Shown one piece after another: positions 9,393-18,153 of a stretch of DNA of 64,000 bases. The stretch's first letter is position 1; each line of letters opens with the position of its first letter. This DNA is from DASSBG01 sp963800395 (GTDB lineage: Bacteria > Pseudomonadota > Gammaproteobacteria > Xanthomonadales > Rhodanobacteraceae), in NCBI GenBank assembly GCA_963800395.1, contig CAWDBD010000028.1, forward strand, positions 248,001 through 312,000. The letters run 5' to 3'. The notes beneath the pieces were generated by a model. That model worked only from the letters and a program-made list of their open reading frames with translations. It had not been told where the DNA came from and searched no databases. Made by a program: the position numbers and the translations under genes.

Positions 9393-9399
9393 GAATGAT

Positions 9400-9428
9400 G
9401 ATGCAGCCCGATCCAATCGGGTTGCATC
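9400..9428. terminator. hairpin between convergent genes, probable bidirectional terminator
   Basis: GATGCAGCCCGAT, loop CCA, ATCGGGTTGCATC: a 13-base-pair stem with one G-T pair. It lies in the 54-base gap between the lipoprotein gene (+) and the OPT gene (-). There is no clear U-run on either side, so intrinsic termination would be weak; mRNA 3'-end protection is the alternative. Confidence 0.6.
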
Positions 9429-9446
9429 ACCCCTGACAGGGCGCGA

Positions 9447-11444
9447 TCAGTTGCCCGGCTTGCGGCCCAGGCGACTGATCCAGCTGTACAGGCCATAGAC
9501 GACCAGGGCAAAGGCAATGCCGCCGATCCAGATGGCTGGGTCGGAAAAACCCGGGCCGACCAGGGCCAGTGGCGCCTCGCTGCCGGAAAATACCACGATC
9601 GCTGCAATGATCACGCCAATGATGCTCTCGCCGACGATCAGACCCGAGGACATCAGCACGCCAAGTTGCCGCGTGTTTTCGGGATTCGCAGCGCGCGCGG
9701 CACGGCGGTTGAAGTACCAGCCCACAAACGCGCCCACCACGATCATCAGCGTGACCTCGGAAGGCAGGTAGATACCCAGTCCCACGGCCAGGGGCGGCAG
9801 ACGTGCCGTCTTGCCGAACAGGCCCATGATCTCGTCGATCACGATGATCGCCGCGCCGATACCCACACCCAGCCAGATCAGGCCCCAGTCGATATTGTGC
9901 TGCAGCACGCCTTGTGCCAGCGCCGAGATCAGACCGGCCTGCGGCGCTGCCAGCGCATGATCGGTGGCGTTGGCCGCGCCCACGAAGCCGTAGGCCTGGC
10001 TGAGCATGTTGAGCACGAACGGAATGATGAACGAACCGGCGATAACGCCAATTACCAGGGCGACCTGCTGTTTCCAGGGCGTGGCATCCACCAGTTGGCC
10101 GGTCTTGAGATCCTGCAGGTTGTCATTGGCAATGGTGGCACCGGCAAAAACCACCGATGAGGTAAACAGCGCAAACGCAACGAGCGCCTTGCCTGCGTCC
10201 GCCGGCAGATACGGCTGCACTCCGATCGCCAGCAGCACCGAGGCGATCACCACCACGAGTATGCCGATCCCCGAAATCGGGCTGTTGGAAGAGCCCACCA
10301 GGCCGGCCATGTACCCCACCACCGAGGCAACAAAGAAGCTGATGAGGGCGACGAATGCCACGCCGCCGATCACCAGCACCCAGATCTTCGACTCAAGTCC
10401 GCTGCTGTTGCCGAAACCGGCCAGCAGCCAGGCAATGGGCAACATGCATACCAGCGTGACCAGGGAAACGATGCCAATGGGCATGTCGTGTTCGGTACGC
10501 GGCAGTTCGCCGCCCTTCCCGGCCTTGCGCATGCGCGTGGAACGCAGTGCCGAGGCGAGCCCCGTGGCGACAGGCTTGACCAGCTTGAGCAAGGTCCAGA
10601 TCGCTGCGGCGCCAATGGTGCCGGCTCCCAGAAAGCGAACTTTTTCACCAAACGCGGCGCCGGCAATATCGGCAGCATTCCCGGTAACTTGCATCAGCGA
10701 AGAATAGTGCGGCACCGCCCACACCCATGAAATCGCCGTACCCAGCAGCATCGAGATGCCGACCCACAGGCCCACCAGGTGCCCGACCGCCAGCAGCGCC
10801 AGCGACAGGCTGAAGTTGAAGCCTGTGGCACTGCGGTCGCCAACGCGGAAATAGGCCTCCACATTGGTGCCGAAGATGTGCGTGGCCTCGATCACGGCAA
10901 AGGCGCCCGACACGATCGCACCCCACAGCACCGCCATGAAACCGGCCTGACCTCCTTCGACCGAGCCCTCGGCAACTGCATCCCGATGGCTGGCGCCTAC
11001 CTTGAGCACCTCGGCACAGGCTACGCCTTCCGGGTACGGCAGATCCGAGCCGGTCACCAGTGCACGGCGCAGCGGGATCGAGTACATCACGCCCAGCGTT
11101 CCGCCCAGTGCACAGATCAGCATGGTCTCCCAATATGGAAAACTGGCCCACCAGCCCACGATGACCAGGCCCGGAAGAACGAAGATGATGGCCGAAAGCG
11201 TGCCCGCCGCCGAAGCGATGGTCTGGACGATGTTGTTCTCCTGGATGGTGGCACCACGCATCTTGCGCAGTACCGCCATCGAGATCACGGCAGCAGGTAT
11301 GGATGTGGCAAAGGTGAGGCCGGCCTTGAGGCCGAAATAGACGTTGGCGGCGGTAAAGATCAGCGTGATCAGTACGCCGATGAGAATCCCGCGCCAGGAA
11401 AGTTCGGTTTGCGGCATCAAACCGCCCTGTGTGCTCTCGCTCAC
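9447..11444 (-). CDS. OPT family oligopeptide/metal-chelate transporter
   Basis: Multi-pass inner-membrane carrier of the oligopeptide transporter (OPT) superfamily, which takes up small peptides or metal-siderophore complexes, probably with protons. It has 665 aa and about 15-16 hydrophobic segments. The family's N-terminal signature is clear (LTLIFTAANVYFGLKAG, followed by SIPAAVISMAVL and NIVQTIASAAG), as is the YPEGVACAEVLK segment. I chose GTG 11444 because GGAGGGG lies just upstream; TTG 11468 and ATG 11417 are alternatives. A GNAT gene precedes it by 74 bases on the same strand. The substrate cannot be told from sequence; bacterial members of this type are often called peptide transporters without proof. 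Confidence 0.92.
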   Translation of the reverse strand: MSESTQGGLMPQTELSWRGILIGVLITLIFTAANVYFGLKAGLTFATSIPAAVISMAVLRKMRGATIQENNIVQTIASAAGTLSAIIFVLPGLVIVGWWASFPYWETMLICALGGTLGVMYSIPLRRALVTGSDLPYPEGVACAEVLKVGASHRDAVAEGSVEGGQAGFMAVLWGAIVSGAFAVIEATHIFGTNVEAYFRVGDRSATGFNFSLSLALLAVGHLVGLWVGISMLLGTAISWVWAVPHYSSLMQVTGNAADIAGAAFGEKVRFLGAGTIGAAAIWTLLKLVKPVATGLASALRSTRMRKAGKGGELPRTEHDMPIGIVSLVTLVCMLPIAWLLAGFGNSSGLESKIWVLVIGGVAFVALISFFVASVVGYMAGLVGSSNSPISGIGILVVVIASVLLAIGVQPYLPADAGKALVAFALFTSSVVFAGATIANDNLQDLKTGQLVDATPWKQQVALVIGVIAGSFIIPFVLNMLSQAYGFVGAANATDHALAAPQAGLISALAQGVLQHNIDWGLIWLGVGIGAAIIVIDEIMGLFGKTARLPPLAVGLGIYLPSEVTLMIVVGAFVGWYFNRRAARAANPENTRQLGVLMSSGLIVGESIIGVIIAAIVVFSGSEAPLALVGPGFSDPAIWIGGIAFALVVYGLYSWISRLGRKPGN

Positions 11445-11518
11445 TATGCTACCCCTCCGGTCAGTCAATCGCCTGATACTTTCACGAAAGCAGGTACCAC
11501 CGCAAGGACCGCTGCCCG

Positions 11519-12007
11519 CTACAGGTCACGCAGGAAAAAACGATTGCAGCCGAAATGGCCGGTTGCGCCCATGCGCTCTTCAATGCGCCTGAAGCCCGAC
11601 TTGAGATAGAGCGCCTGCGCCGCGTCCATGCCCGTGAGGGTCTCGATATAGCACTGCCGGTATCCCAGCTCGCGCGCCGCCTGCAAACATCGTTGCATCA
11701 ATGCCGGACCGGCGCCCAGGCCACGCAGACCCGGCAGAAAGTACATCTTGCGCAGTTCACAGGTCTCGCCCTGCGTTCCGGCGAGCGGCCCGATGCCGGC
11801 ACCGCCCTCGACTGCGCCCGCTCGCTCGACCACGAAATAGGCCACACCAGGCGCGGTGTAGGTGGCGTGCATGGCATCAACCTCCGGATCGTGGATGGCA
11901 AAGCCGGGGCCGTCTGCGCCAAACTCGGGCATGACGGCCCGAATCACTCTGGCCATGTCAGTATCGTCATGGGGCTCAATGGGTCGGATATGGTAGCTTG
12001 AGATCAA
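11519..12007 (-). CDS. GNAT family N-acetyltransferase
   Basis: A 162-aa single-domain GNAT protein that would transfer an acetyl group from acetyl-CoA to an amine. The fold is visible in order: YHIRPIEPHDD (strand 1), CELRKMYFLPGLRGLGAG (strand 4 plus the acetyl-CoA-binding loop, a relaxed form of Q/RxxGxG/A) and the C-terminal ALYLKSGFRRIEE. The substrate is unknown. The only start that keeps the first strand is TTG 12007, with AGGA eight bases upstream; the first in-frame ATG (11956) would delete that strand. It lies upstream of the OPT gene and may share its transcript. Confidence 0.85.
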   Translation of the reverse strand: MISSYHIRPIEPHDDTDMARVIRAVMPEFGADGPGFAIHDPEVDAMHATYTAPGVAYFVVERAGAVEGGAGIGPLAGTQGETCELRKMYFLPGLRGLGAGPALMQRCLQAARELGYRQCYIETLTGMDAAQALYLKSGFRRIEERMGATGHFGCNRFFLRDL

Positions 12008-12123
12008 CGTATGGATTCCTGGGACGTTTACTGAGAGAGACTTGCTGCGGGGCTAGGAGCCTGGTCAGGGCTGGAATGGCTTCCGGTCAGTGGCAACATG
12101 GTACAGATATCAGGAGACTCGAG

Positions 12124-12717
12124 ATGAAACCTCATTCCACACTCCTCGCAGCAGGCATGCTGGCACTCCTGTTCGGTGTGACGGTGGCCCGGGCTGCCGA
12201 TGACTCCCTGAGCAGTTTCCCGCACAAGAGCGTGCCCGTGCTGGTGAAGGTGGACTCACACGGCAAGGTCACGCAGATTTCTCCAGCCATCGAACTCAGC
12301 CCCCGGTACAGGAGCCTGATTCGGCAGTCGATTCAGGAAATGATTACCGGCCCGGCCACCTATCATGGTCGCGTCATTCCCAGTCAACTGGTGATGTTTC
12401 TGGCAGCCGAGTCCAGGACCCGCGAGGACGGACGGTATGACGTCCGCTTCACCAGCGTCAAGAATCAGCCGGTTCCCGCAGGCAGCTGGTTCTGGTTGCA
12501 CGACAACGGTCATCGCCTTGCGCTGGTCAGCGATTCGGACCGACAAGACGGGCATTCGCGGAATTCCCGCATGCTGCATGGATTGCATTCCCGGCCGAGC
12601 TATCCGAATCAATCGACTACGAAAAACGCACGGGCATCAATGCACGCATCACCATCACGATCGGACGCCAGGGCGTCACCGGGCAGAACGCGATTTTCGC
12701 ACCGCGTACAGCGATAG
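12124..12717 (+). pseudogene. exported TonB-C-like protein, 3' part apparently frameshifted
   Basis: ATG 12124 has AGGAG at good spacing and encodes a signal peptide (cleavage near VARA-ADD). Residues about 35-140 are homologous to the second paralogue at 13766-14275: both have PVLV-V-x-G-VT, a central MI-x-x-PA-x-x-x-G-x-x-I-x-SQ block, and QPVP-GSW-W. The layout resembles the TonB C-terminal fold; that is inference. After base ~12540 this frame turns into arginine/serine-rich filler. A different frame (starting at 12543) reads as a plausible beta-rich sequence (for example TGINARITITIGRQG) and runs to a stop at 12915-12917, overlapping the next gene's ATG. A single frameshift near 12540 would explain this; sequencing error is possible. 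The ORF as it stands is 197 aa. Confidence 0.6.
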
Positions 12718-12913
12718 CCAGCCAAGACTTGGGGGTTCCTGAGCACAAGCGCGTGCCTGCCGCGCAGGGAAAAGGCTTCCGACATTCCGCTAGATGCCAG
12801 TTGGCAGAAACCGGTCCGCCACTGGCCGAAACCCGGTGCCTTCAATATGTGCTCCAGTCGTTGTACGCTTGCGGCCTCATCACGAAAAGTCGCAATAGTC
12901 GCGGAAGCAGCCC

Positions 12914-13666
12914 ATGAAACGTCTTCGTACCATCCTGGTTGCGTTACTTCTGCTCGGCAGCACTGCCAGCGCCAACGCTGACAATGCTGGCGAAACCATT
13001 CTGCAGACTTCCGCAGGACCCATTCAACTGCACATCATCCATCATGCCAGTTTCGTACTGCAGTGGAACAAGGTCACCATCTATGTCGACCCGACAGGAG
13101 ATGCAGCGCAGTACCAGGGACTGGGCGCGCCCGACCTTATCCTGATCACACACGCGCATGGTGATCACCTGGATCCGAAAATCCTGGCCGCCATCGACAC
13201 CAGCAAGGCCACCGTGGTGATGCCGCAATCGGTGGCCGACAAGATCGGCAAGCGTTTCGGCGCGGCGCAATCCATCATGGCCAATGGCGACAACACGAGC
13301 ATTGACGGCGTCTCGATCCATGCCATGCCCATGTACAACCTGCCCGAGTCACCCGACAGTTACCACCCCAAAGGCTGGGGCAACGGCTACGTGCTGAGCC
13401 TCGGTGGCAAGCGGGTCTACATCTCCGGCGATACCGGCGGCATCCCGGAAATGCGGGCACTGACGGACATCGATGCAGCTTTCGTGTGCATGAATCTGCC
13501 ATGGACCATGGACGTCGAGCATGCAGCCAACGCGGTGTTGGCCTTCAAGCCGCGTATCGTCTATCCATACCATTACCGCGGGCAGGACACGACGAAGTTC
13601 AAGCATCTGGTCAATGCGGCTGGTCCGGCCATCGAAGTCCGCCTGCGTGACTGGTACGCGCACTAG
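12914..13666 (+). CDS. exported MBL-fold metal-dependent hydrolase (UlaG-like)
   Basis: A 250-aa protein with a Sec signal peptide (cleavage near ANA-DNA) and a metallo-beta-lactamase fold of the UlaG/YtnP-like class. It has HHASFVLQW and IYVDPTGD near the N-terminus, the metal motif THAHGDHLD (HxHxDH), YISGDTGG with the bridging Asp, and PYHYRGQDT with the last His. All metal ligands appear intact. The substrate is unknown; this class includes lactonases and phosphodiesterases. Its ATG overlaps the stop of the restored frame of the previous gene, so the two were probably one transcript. The second paralogue of the neighbouring exported family is convergent downstream. Confidence 0.88.
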   Translation: MKRLRTILVALLLLGSTASANADNAGETILQTSAGPIQLHIIHHASFVLQWNKVTIYVDPTGDAAQYQGLGAPDLILITHAHGDHLDPKILAAIDTSKATVVMPQSVADKIGKRFGAAQSIMANGDNTSIDGVSIHAMPMYNLPESPDSYHPKGWGNGYVLSLGGKRVYISGDTGGIPEMRALTDIDAAFVCMNLPWTMDVEHAANAVLAFKPRIVYPYHYRGQDTTKFKHLVNAAGPAIEVRLRDWYAH

Positions 13667-13730
13667 CCCGCACCAGAGCGCCGGTTCATGGGGTTGGTCC
13701 GGCGTCGCTTTAACTCCTGGCAGAGCGGGA

Positions 13731-13755
13731 GGCGGCCCTGCATGCCCGGGCCGCC
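13731..13755. terminator. GC-rich hairpin between convergent genes
   Basis: GGCGGCCC, nine-base loop, GGGCCGCC: a perfect eight-pair stem ending 11 bases before the stop of the minus-strand gene and 65 bases after the hydrolase stop. There is no U-run. It is probably a transcription or RNA-end barrier; terminator function is inferred from position. Confidence 0.45.
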
Positions 13756-13765
13756 CGATACCAGA

Positions 13766-14275
13766 CTAGTTATCCGAATTTGACGTGCGCGGATGCGGCG
13801 TTGGCGGAGAAGCCATGGTTGAATAGGTATCCCTGGGGAGATTCACGTTGACGCCTGCTCCTGTGTTGGACTGCAGTGCGTATCGGGGGCCACCCTGCCC
13901 GGCCCCGCGGTGCGTCCAATGCCAGCTTCCGGAGGGGACGGGTTGCGCTGAAACATAGGAGAACGTGTACTCATTGTCTGCCTGCTTGTCCGATACGATC
14001 GCAAGATTGAGAACGAACTGGCTGCTGATCGCCTTGCCGTCCTTCATCGCCGGCTTGTGAATCATGCCCTTCACGGTCTGCTGCAGAGCCTTGGAGATGA
14101 CGGGTCTGAGGGTCACCGCCGGATCGATCCGGGTTACCTCGCCCTTGGTGTTGACATTCACGAGCACCGGTATCACGCGCTGCTTGTCGCCACTGGCGGG
14201 TCCGGCCATGGCCTGAAGCGAGCCAGCGCACACAAGTGAAATCGCCAGAAGGCCGTTTCGAACAATACGTGTCAT
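13766..14275 (-). CDS. exported TonB-C-like protein (intact paralogue)
   Basis: A 169-aa exported protein; the signal peptide ends near AMA-GPA. ATG 14275 has GGAG seven bases upstream and is preferred over the upstream ATG at 14311. It shares with the 12124 gene the blocks RVIPVLVNVNTKGEVTRI, MIHKPAMKDGKAISSQ and QPVPSGSWHW. The 'G-x-VT...PA-x-x-x-GK-x-I-x-SQ' pattern is like the TonB C-terminal domain seen in many Xanthomonadales exported proteins. Here there is no N-terminal TonB membrane anchor beyond the signal peptide, so it would be free in the periplasm. The C-terminus is polar and proline/serine-rich. The function is unknown. Confidence 0.75.
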   Translation of the reverse strand: MTRIVRNGLLAISLVCAGSLQAMAGPASGDKQRVIPVLVNVNTKGEVTRIDPAVTLRPVISKALQQTVKGMIHKPAMKDGKAISSQFVLNLAIVSDKQADNEYTFSYVSAQPVPSGSWHWTHRGAGQGGPRYALQSNTGAGVNVNLPRDTYSTMASPPTPHPRTSNSDN

Positions 14276-14611
14276 TGCTATTCTCCAGTTGGAAGCTTGA
14301 ACTTGTTTCAACGCGGCGCCCTTGATGCGGTTGACAACTTATGCATGCACCACCTTCACACGTACCAGCAGCATGCATGCGGCCAGACAGTTGCCTCATC
14401 AGTATGACAGCAGCCCATTGCGTCGGGAATAACAAGCGATGGCCGATATCCCTTGTTAGCGAGCGAAACCCGTGATCGGCTCCGGTCAATCCGGATTCCG
14501 GGTGCCCTGCCCCGACCCTGTGGCAACACGGATGGCGCCGGGTCTGCCAAATCGGACCATCAGCTCCCCGTTTTCACTCCATGAGGTTGTCCCCGGGTGG
14601 ATTGCACCGCC
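14276..14611. other. 336-base intergenic region without a recognised gene
   Basis: It separates two minus-strand genes. Short ORFs here are composition artefacts (cysteine/arginine-rich, no Shine-Dalgarno). A weak inverted repeat AACAAG...CTTGTT lies near 14430-14456. It presumably holds the promoter of the exported paralogue (a TTGACA-like box sits near 14330), but I cannot define it. Confidence 0.4.
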
Positions 14612-15088
14612 CTACTCCTCGCTCGTATCGGTGTAGATGGGCAGGTCCGGGTTGCGCTGGAAACTGAAAATCAGGTTGGTCTCGATGTGTGCCACCTCCG
14701 GCCGGGTCGTGAATGCGTCCATGGCAAAATCACGCAGGTGATTGCTGTCCCGCACGGCCACGTGCACCAGATAGTCGTTGCGCCCGGCGACATGGTAGAA
14801 GGTCAGGACCTCGCGCAAAGTCAGCAGCCAGGCATGAAATGCATCCAGATCGGTGCGTGAGTGACGATCGAGGCGCACGCTGACCATCGCCTGCAACCCG
14901 ATCCCCAGCGCATCGGGATTGATCTCGGCGTGGTAGCCGACAATCGCGTGATTTTCATGCAGGCGCCGCACGCGTTCCAGCGCTGTCGAGGGCGCCACGC
15001 CCACGCGTTCGGCCAGGGTCTTGTTGGGGAGCCGAGCATGCTTGCGCAATTCCCGCAAAATGTCGCAGTCGATTCGGTCAATGTACAT
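14612..15088 (-). CDS. Lrp/AsnC family transcriptional regulator
   Basis: A 158-aa DNA-binding protein. The N-terminal winged helix-turn-helix (IDRIDCDILRELRKHARL, then LAERVGVAPSTALERVRRL) is followed by an AsnC/RAM ligand-binding domain (VSVRLDRHSR, YHVAGRNDYLVHVAV, HIETNLIFSF). The G-x-x-D turn in AGRNDYL is the usual amino-acid-binding/oligomer loop. ATG 15088 has GGGAG upstream. It is divergent from a PLP-dependent sulfur amino-acid lyase across 94 AT-rich bases. By analogy with the mdeR-mdeA arrangement of pseudomonads, it probably senses an amino acid such as methionine and controls that enzyme; this is inference. Confidence 0.93.
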   Translation of the reverse strand: MYIDRIDCDILRELRKHARLPNKTLAERVGVAPSTALERVRRLHENHAIVGYHAEINPDALGIGLQAMVSVRLDRHSRTDLDAFHAWLLTLREVLTFYHVAGRNDYLVHVAVRDSNHLRDFAMDAFTTRPEVAHIETNLIFSFQRNPDLPIYTDTSEE

Positions 15089-15108
15089 GAAAAGCGCTCC
15101 CTGAAAAA

Positions 15109-15132
15109 TATAATTCGGCTACATGAATATAT
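15109..15132. promoter_or_regulatory. AT-rich dyad, candidate Lrp-type operator
   Basis: TATAATTC, eight-base spacer, GAATATAT: an imperfect inverted repeat in the 94-base divergent gap between the Lrp-type gene and the PLP lyase gene, and the most AT-rich stretch nearby. Lrp/AsnC proteins bind AT-rich dyads in such gaps. Binding is inferred from position and symmetry only. Confidence 0.45.
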
Positions 15133-15182
15133 GACATTTTTTGTTCTATCCTGCAACTATTACTCCGAACAGGACAGATCCC

Positions 15183-16367
15183 ATGAGCCACATGGATACA
15201 CTCGGCGTTCACGCCGGCCGCGAGGACCTGGCAGAGCTGGGCGTGCATGCCCCGCCCCTTGACCTGTCCACAACCTATCCCGTGCGCGACCTGGAAACGG
15301 GTACCGCCAGCTTCGATGCACTTGTTGGCGGTCAGGCCACGGCCGCCAACCCGATCTATGCACGCCTGCACAATCCGACCGTGGCCCGTTTTGAAAACGC
15401 ACTGGCGCAACTCGAAGGTACTTCCGATGCGGTGGCCTTCGGATCGGGCATGGCGGCACTGTCCGCATGCCTGCTGGCGGCACGCCAGCACGGCGATCAT
15501 GTCCTTGCCGTACGCCCCTTGTACGGCACCAGTGATCACCTGCTCAACTCGCGACTGCTTGGGCTGCGCACGCGCTGGGTGAAACCCGAGGAGGTGGCTG
15601 CCGCCATCAATGCCGACACGGCGCTGGTGATCATCGAGACACCGGCCAACCCGACACTGAAGCTGGTCGACATTGCCGCGGTCGTGCGCGCAGCCGGCCA
15701 GGTTCCGGTACTGGTCGACTCGACCTTCGCAACCCCGGTCCTGCAGCAACCGGCGCGCCTGGGCGCCAGCCTGGTCATGCACAGTGCGACCAAGTTCCTG
15801 GGTGGTCATGGGGACGTCATTGCCGGCGTGGTCGCTACGAACAGCGAGTGGGCTGCCTCTTTGCGTCAGGTACGCGCTGCCACAGGCGGGCTGCTGCACC
15901 CCCTTGGTGCCTACCTGTTGCATCGCGGATTGCAGACCCTGTCACTGCGGGTCCTAAAGGCGCAAGACAATGCGCAAGCCCTGGCCAGCCGCCTGCTCGA
16001 TCATCCCGGGGTCGCAAGTGTCAGCTATCCGGGTATCTCATCATGCGACCCTGTTCGCCTGGTCGCGGCACAGATGCATGGGCCGGGCTGCGTGATGGCA
16101 TTCGAGGTACACGGCGGAAAGCAGGCCGCAGCGCAGGTCATGGCCGCGGTAAGACTGGCAACACCGGCCGTGAGTCTGGGCTCGGTTGATACCCTGATAC
16201 AGCACCCGGCAGGCCTCACCCACCGCACTCTGGATGAAACCGCACAACGTGATTGCGGAATCACCCCGGGCCTGCTGCGGCTGTCTGTCGGTATTGAACA
16301 CCTGGATGACATCTGGGCTGACCTGGAACAGGCACTTGCCTCTGCTCAGAAGGCGCGAGCTGCCTGA
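15183..16367 (+). CDS. Cys/Met-metabolism PLP enzyme, probably methionine gamma-lyase
   Basis: A 394-aa trans-sulfuration-family enzyme. Visible are the N-terminal PLDLSTTYPV, PIYARLHNPT (active-site Tyr/Arg region), AFGSGMAALSA (phosphate cradle), VDSTFATPV (PLP Asp) and HSATKFLGGHGD, whose Lys binds PLP. The family includes cystathionine gamma-synthase, beta/gamma-lyases and methionine gamma-lyase, which cannot be separated safely by eye. The divergent Lrp-type regulator favours a catabolic methionine gamma-lyase (methionine to methanethiol, 2-oxobutyrate and ammonia). ATG 15183 follows AACAGGACAGATCCC, with AGGA as ribosome site; the frame upstream to 15141 has none. Confidence 0.88.
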   Translation: MSHMDTLGVHAGREDLAELGVHAPPLDLSTTYPVRDLETGTASFDALVGGQATAANPIYARLHNPTVARFENALAQLEGTSDAVAFGSGMAALSACLLAARQHGDHVLAVRPLYGTSDHLLNSRLLGLRTRWVKPEEVAAAINADTALVIIETPANPTLKLVDIAAVVRAAGQVPVLVDSTFATPVLQQPARLGASLVMHSATKFLGGHGDVIAGVVATNSEWAASLRQVRAATGGLLHPLGAYLLHRGLQTLSLRVLKAQDNAQALASRLLDHPGVASVSYPGISSCDPVRLVAAQMHGPGCVMAFEVHGGKQAAAQVMAAVRLATPAVSLGSVDTLIQHPAGLTHRTLDETAQRDCGITPGLLRLSVGIEHLDDIWADLEQALASAQKARAA

Positions 16368-16535
16368 GACAAACCGCGATCTGCAGGATTGCGTGCGGCT
16401 GTCAGTGCACGGCCGCACGCATCTCCACTGCCCAAGCTGGGAACTGATCCGGAACGACGACCATGGTATTTGCCTTGGCGTTGTCCGGCAGGCTACCGTG
16501 CCTGTACACAGGGTACCCACACGAGGCTGCCGGTC

Positions 16536-18056
16536 ATGCTCGAAGATATGCTTGTTGTTTTCGTCCACGGCTGGAGTGCCACCAGCACCGCGACCTATGG
16601 ACAGCTGCCCGCGCGGCTGAAGGCCGAGGCCGACCGCCGCGAGGGTCCCGGCCTGGACATTCGCCAGATCTATCTGGGCGAGTATGTCAGTTTCCACGAC
16701 GAGGTTCGTATCGACGATATCGCTCGGGCCTTTGATGCGGCGATCCACAGGGAACTCGACGACCTGGCAGCGAACCAGCGCTTCGTCTGCATAACGCATT
16801 CGGCCGGTGGCCCGGTCGTGCGCGAATGGCTGCATCGCTACCACGTGCAGCCACGCACGCTGGACAACTGTCCGATGAGCCATCTGATCATGCTGGCGCC
16901 GGCCAACTTCGGCTCGGCCCTGGCACAGTTGGGAAAAAGCCGTATCGGAGCCATCAAGGCCTGGTTTGACGGCGTGGAACCGGGACAAGGCGTGCTCGAC
17001 TGGCTGGAACTGGCCAGTCCGGAGTCTTGCGAGCTCAACCTGAGCTGGATTGATGAGTATCCCGGCCGGAAGATGGGCCGTGGCAGCAATCCGGTCTTTC
17101 AATTCGTTCTCACTGGGGACACGATTGATCGCAAGCTCTACGACTTTGTCAATTCCTATACCGGGGAATCCGGTTCGGATGGTGTGGTACGTGTGGCCGC
17201 GGCCAACCTCAATGCCAGCCATGTCGTGCTGTCACAGCCGGCCAGCCGAGTGGACGAGCCGCTCCCGAGTGCCCGCAAGCGCCTGCGAACACTCGAACTG
17301 AAATCGGAAACGCGGGCCATGACAACGGCGTTCAAGATCATTCCCGGCCAGTCCCACTCGGGAAGCGACATGGGCATCATGGCCAGCGTGCGCAACAATG
17401 GCATGCCCCACCCCACGGTCGAGGCGATCATGCGCTGCCTGCAAGTCGCCGATGGCAGCGACTACCGCTCGCTGTGCACGCAATTCGATAGCGAAAATGA
17501 AGCCTACCAGCGACCTGCGCAGCGGCTGGAGACGGAGCATGTGCCGGTGCTGCCGGACCGCGAGTACATACACGACCCGGCGAGCATGCTCATCTTGCGA
17601 CTGTTTGATTCCCGGGGTACGCGCATTCCCGATGTGGATGTACTCATGACCGCGGGACCGGCAGCCAGCCCCGATCAACTGCCGGATGGCTTTCTGCTTG
17701 ATCGCCAGGCCTGCCAGCGTGCACGCGGCAACATCACTTTCTTTCTCAATCATGCCGTGCTGGCCGGCTGCCCACAGATACTTCGCCACGACGGCAGCAG
17801 CGCACGTGAAGCGTTGTTGCCACGTCCACCCTACGGCCTGAGTCTGCAGCCACGGCACGACAAACGGTTCGTCGGGTACTGGAGCGCGCAGATGGACATT
17901 GCGCAGCATGATCTGCTGGCCTGGCTGCGTCCCAACGAAACCACCATCATCGACCTGCACATGTCACGCATCGTGCATGAAGGCGTGTTTCAATTCACGC
18001 GACAATTGTCGCCTGCGCGAGATTTCAGGAACGTCGAACCCGGGGGCGTCGCGTAG
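16536..18056 (+). CDS. alpha/beta-hydrolase, esterase/phospholipase-like
   Basis: A 506-aa cytoplasmic hydrolase of the PGAP1/DUF676-like lipase type. The N-terminal strand and oxyanion segment VVFVHGWSATST is followed by CITHSAGGPVVREWL, where Ser in THSAGG is the expected nucleophile (GxSxG variant). LAPANFGSAL comes next, then a possible catalytic Asp/His in the GDTIDRKLYDF to ANLNASHVVL stretch. The C-terminal half (from about residue 300) continues with PGQSHSGSDMGIM and a domain I do not recognise. Starts at 16536 or 16548 are possible; GAGG precedes the first. There is no signal peptide. The gene stands alone. The substrate is unknown; lipid or ester hydrolysis is inference from the fold. 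Confidence 0.8.
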   Translation: MLEDMLVVFVHGWSATSTATYGQLPARLKAEADRREGPGLDIRQIYLGEYVSFHDEVRIDDIARAFDAAIHRELDDLAANQRFVCITHSAGGPVVREWLHRYHVQPRTLDNCPMSHLIMLAPANFGSALAQLGKSRIGAIKAWFDGVEPGQGVLDWLELASPESCELNLSWIDEYPGRKMGRGSNPVFQFVLTGDTIDRKLYDFVNSYTGESGSDGVVRVAAANLNASHVVLSQPASRVDEPLPSARKRLRTLELKSETRAMTTAFKIIPGQSHSGSDMGIMASVRNNGMPHPTVEAIMRCLQVADGSDYRSLCTQFDSENEAYQRPAQRLETEHVPVLPDREYIHDPASMLILRLFDSRGTRIPDVDVLMTAGPAASPDQLPDGFLLDRQACQRARGNITFFLNHAVLAGCPQILRHDGSSAREALLPRPPYGLSLQPRHDKRFVGYWSAQMDIAQHDLLAWLRPNETTIIDLHMSRIVHEGVFQFTRQLSPARDFRNVEPGGVA

Positions 18057-18153
18057 CCACCCGCACACGCTTTGCTCCTGCCACAGTCAACGCCGACATT
18101 GTCACGGTTGCCGGGAGCACCTAAGCTGCACTATCCCAATCCGGAGCTACCTG

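Noticed and set aside
10779..11609. 276-codon plus-strand ORF across the OPT gene
   Set aside because: Arg/His/Gln-rich and without protein character; the OPT protein on the minus strand is clear.
14356..14550. 64-codon minus-strand ORF in the Lrp intergenic region
   Set aside because: Random-looking composition and no start signal.
16041..17222. 393-codon minus-strand ORF across the lyase and hydrolase genes
   Set aside because: It crosses two real genes on the other strand and has no family or start signal.
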